Assembly: GCA_009925965.1 (NCBI GenBank)
Contig: RFPW01000129.1
Span: 1 to 6,504 of the forward strand
DNA from: Betaproteobacteria bacterium
GTDB lineage: Bacteria > Pseudomonadota > Gammaproteobacteria > Burkholderiales > Burkholderiaceae_E
Direction of reading: 5' to 3'
DNA: 6,504 nt
Numbering within the stretch: the stretch's first letter is position 1; every line of letters begins with the position of its first letter. A program made the translations under genes and the position numbers. Below the pieces are notes generated by a model that saw nothing but the letters and a program-made list of their open reading frames with translations, did no database searches and was not told the DNA's origin. Of this stretch, positions 5,343 through 6,504 are shown piece after piece.

Positions 5343-6223
5343 TGAGCTTGACGACATTTCTGATCCAGTGCCTGAACTCGCTGCAGTACGGCCTGCTTCT
5401 GTTCTTGGTGGCGAGTGGTTTGACCCTGATCTTCGGCATCATGGGCGTGATCAACCTCGCGCATGGCAGCTTCTACATGATCGGCGCGTATATGGCCTTC
5501 GCGTTGTCGCCGATCGTTGCAACGACTTTAGGTGGCGGTTTTTTTTCGGTCCTGATGGTCGGTGTCGTGTTGGCGATTCTGCTCGGTTATGCACTGGAAT
5601 GGATTTTTTATAGTTATTTGTACGAGCGTGAGCACCTTCAGCAAGTGCTGATGACCTATGGATTGATACTGGTTTTTGAGGAATTGCGCAGTCTGCTGGT
5701 TGGGGATGATGTTCACGGTGTGCAGGCGCCCGAAATTCTCTCGGGAACGCTGCCCCTGGGTGATTTGATGACCTATCCGGTCTATCGGATCTTCATCTCG
5801 GCCGTTTGCATGGTCCTCGCGCTTGGGATGTATCTAGTATTCACACGCACACGTCTTGGCATGATGATCCGCGCCGGTAGCGCGAATCGCGAGATGGTGC
5901 AGAGCCTGGGCATTGACATCCAGTTCCTCTATCGGGTGGTCTTTGCGGCCGGCGTGGCGCTTGCGGCATTCGCCGGGATGGTGGCGGCTCCGGTCAGTAG
6001 CGTCTATCCCGGCATGGGGGGTTCAGTCCTGATCATCTGTTTTGTGGTCGTGGTGATCGGCGGCATCGGGTCGATTCGGGGTGCGCTGCTTGCCGCACTG
6101 TTGATCGGCTTTGTCGATACGTTCGGGAAGGTGTTGCTGCCGCAGGCAGCCGGCGTTCTGGTCTATGTCCTGATGGCAGTGATTCTGCTGTGGAAGCCCG
6201 ATGGTCTCTTCAAAGCGGGCTAA
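5342..6223 (+). CDS. LivH-type ABC transporter permease
   Basis: A 293-residue integral membrane protein, close to the usual LivH length, forming one half of the inner-membrane channel with the LivM-type partner downstream. The N-terminal block is diagnostic: LQYGLLLFLVASGLTLIFGIMGVINLAHGSFYMIGAY (about 14-50), a hydrophobic span followed by the NLAHGSFYM signature. Further hydrophobic spans lie near 68-92, 102-119, 150-167, 197-217, 228-242, 246-263 and 270-284. The cytoplasmic coupling loop is RAGSANREMVQSLGID (177-192), and the C-terminus has GGIGSIRGALLAALLIG and LLWKPDGLF, all typical. The ATG shares one base with the preceding stop (TAATG) and no strong Shine-Dalgarno is seen, so translation probably depends on re-initiation. 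A T8 run at 5539-5546 lies in the coding sequence. Substrate is inferred from the operon. Confidence 0.92.
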   Translation: MSLTTFLIQCLNSLQYGLLLFLVASGLTLIFGIMGVINLAHGSFYMIGAYMAFALSPIVATTLGGGFFSVLMVGVVLAILLGYALEWIFYSYLYEREHLQQVLMTYGLILVFEELRSLLVGDDVHGVQAPEILSGTLPLGDLMTYPVYRIFISAVCMVLALGMYLVFTRTRLGMMIRAGSANREMVQSLGIDIQFLYRVVFAAGVALAAFAGMVAAPVSSVYPGMGGSVLIICFVVVVIGGIGSIRGALLAALLIGFVDTFGKVLLPQAAGVLVYVLMAVILLWKPDGLFKAG

Positions 6224-6226
6224 GGC

Positions 6227-6504
6227 ATGAAACCCAAGGTGGTTTTTGTGCTTGCCAGTTTCGTGGCACTGGCGCTCTATCCGCTGGTGGCTGCCAGTTT
6301 TGGCATTGATCTCATTACAAAGGTAATGATCTTTTCCATCGTGGCCCTGAGTCTTGAACTCCTGGTCGGTGGGACCGGTCTAGTTTGTTTTGGACAGGCG
6401 GCTTTTTTCGGAATCGGGGCCTACGTCGCAGTCCTGCTCTCGCCGCAGGATGGGCCAGCTTCTGTGGCTTGGCTATTACCCGCTGCGATGCTGGCGGCCG
6501 CAGG
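6227..6504 (+). CDS. LivM-type ABC transporter permease (N-terminal part, cut by window edge)
   Basis: Ninety-two complete codons plus two bases are visible, out of about 300-350 expected for the family. The N-terminus MKPKVVFVLASFVALALYPL is a first membrane span. It is followed by FGIDLITKVMIFSIVALSLE (a second span) and then VGGTGLVCFGQAAFFGIGAY (about 49-68), the LivM counterpart of the LivH NLAHG signature, then the start of another span (WLLPAAMLAAA). It begins three bases after the livH-like stop with no clear ribosome binding site of its own. The usual two ATPase genes (livG/livF type) would be expected beyond the window. Confidence 0.9.
   Translation, partial: MKPKVVFVLASFVALALYPLVAASFGIDLITKVMIFSIVALSLELLVGGTGLVCFGQAAFFGIGAYVAVLLSPQDGPASVAWLLPAAMLAAA

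Noticed and set aside
5539..5546. T8 run in the LivH-type gene as a terminator or frameshift
   Set aside because: No stem precedes it and the LivH frame continues intact through it; at most a slippage-prone tract.
1..6504. Mobile elements, CRISPR arrays, tRNA/rRNA genes
   Set aside because: No transposase-like frame, tandem spacer pattern, tRNA-like cloverleaf or rRNA sequence was seen; the region reads as a compact catabolic cluster.

Overview
The window is a piece of a chromosomal gene cluster for aerobic breakdown of benzoate through CoA-bound intermediates (the 'box' or benzoyl-CoA epoxidation pathway), together with its regulator and an uptake system. The DNA is GC-rich by eye. The gene set (BoxC, BoxR, benzoate-CoA ligase, a branched-chain-amino-acid-type ABC importer) is what is known from betaproteobacteria such as Azoarcus, Thauera, Aromatoleum and Burkholderia relatives. 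A betaproteobacterium is the best guess, but the species cannot be read from this sequence.

Layout. Two gene groups diverge from a control region at about 1447-1626. Leftward (minus strand) lie boxR (546-1466) and then boxC (1-455, cut by the window edge, GTG start). Rightward (plus strand) is a tightly packed run: benzoate-CoA ligase (1627-3279), an alpha/beta hydrolase (3328-4176), a periplasmic substrate-binding protein (4173-5342), a LivH-type permease (5342-6223) and the start of a LivM-type permease (6227 to the edge). The last four genes overlap or nearly touch (ATGA overlap, TAATG overlap, 3-base gap), so they look translationally coupled. The only stretches without a gene are 456-545, 1467-1626 and 3280-3327. 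None exceeds 300 bases.

How it works. The importer would bring in benzoate or a related aromatic acid, the ligase would convert it to benzoyl-CoA, and the box enzymes would epoxidise and hydrolytically open the ring; BoxC does the ring opening, and boxA/boxB/boxD presumably lie outside the window. BoxR, an HTH plus shikimate-kinase-like protein, would sense benzoyl-CoA and control the cluster.

The most interesting non-coding signal is a repeated element, TGCA-N4-AGTGCTTGAC. It occurs once at each end of boxR, in opposite orientations. One copy points at bclA and the other at boxC, and in each the terminal TTGAC doubles as a plausible -35 box. I infer that these are BoxR operator-promoters. 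No wholly new system is visible; novelty is limited to this regulatory arrangement and to the unassigned hydrolase.
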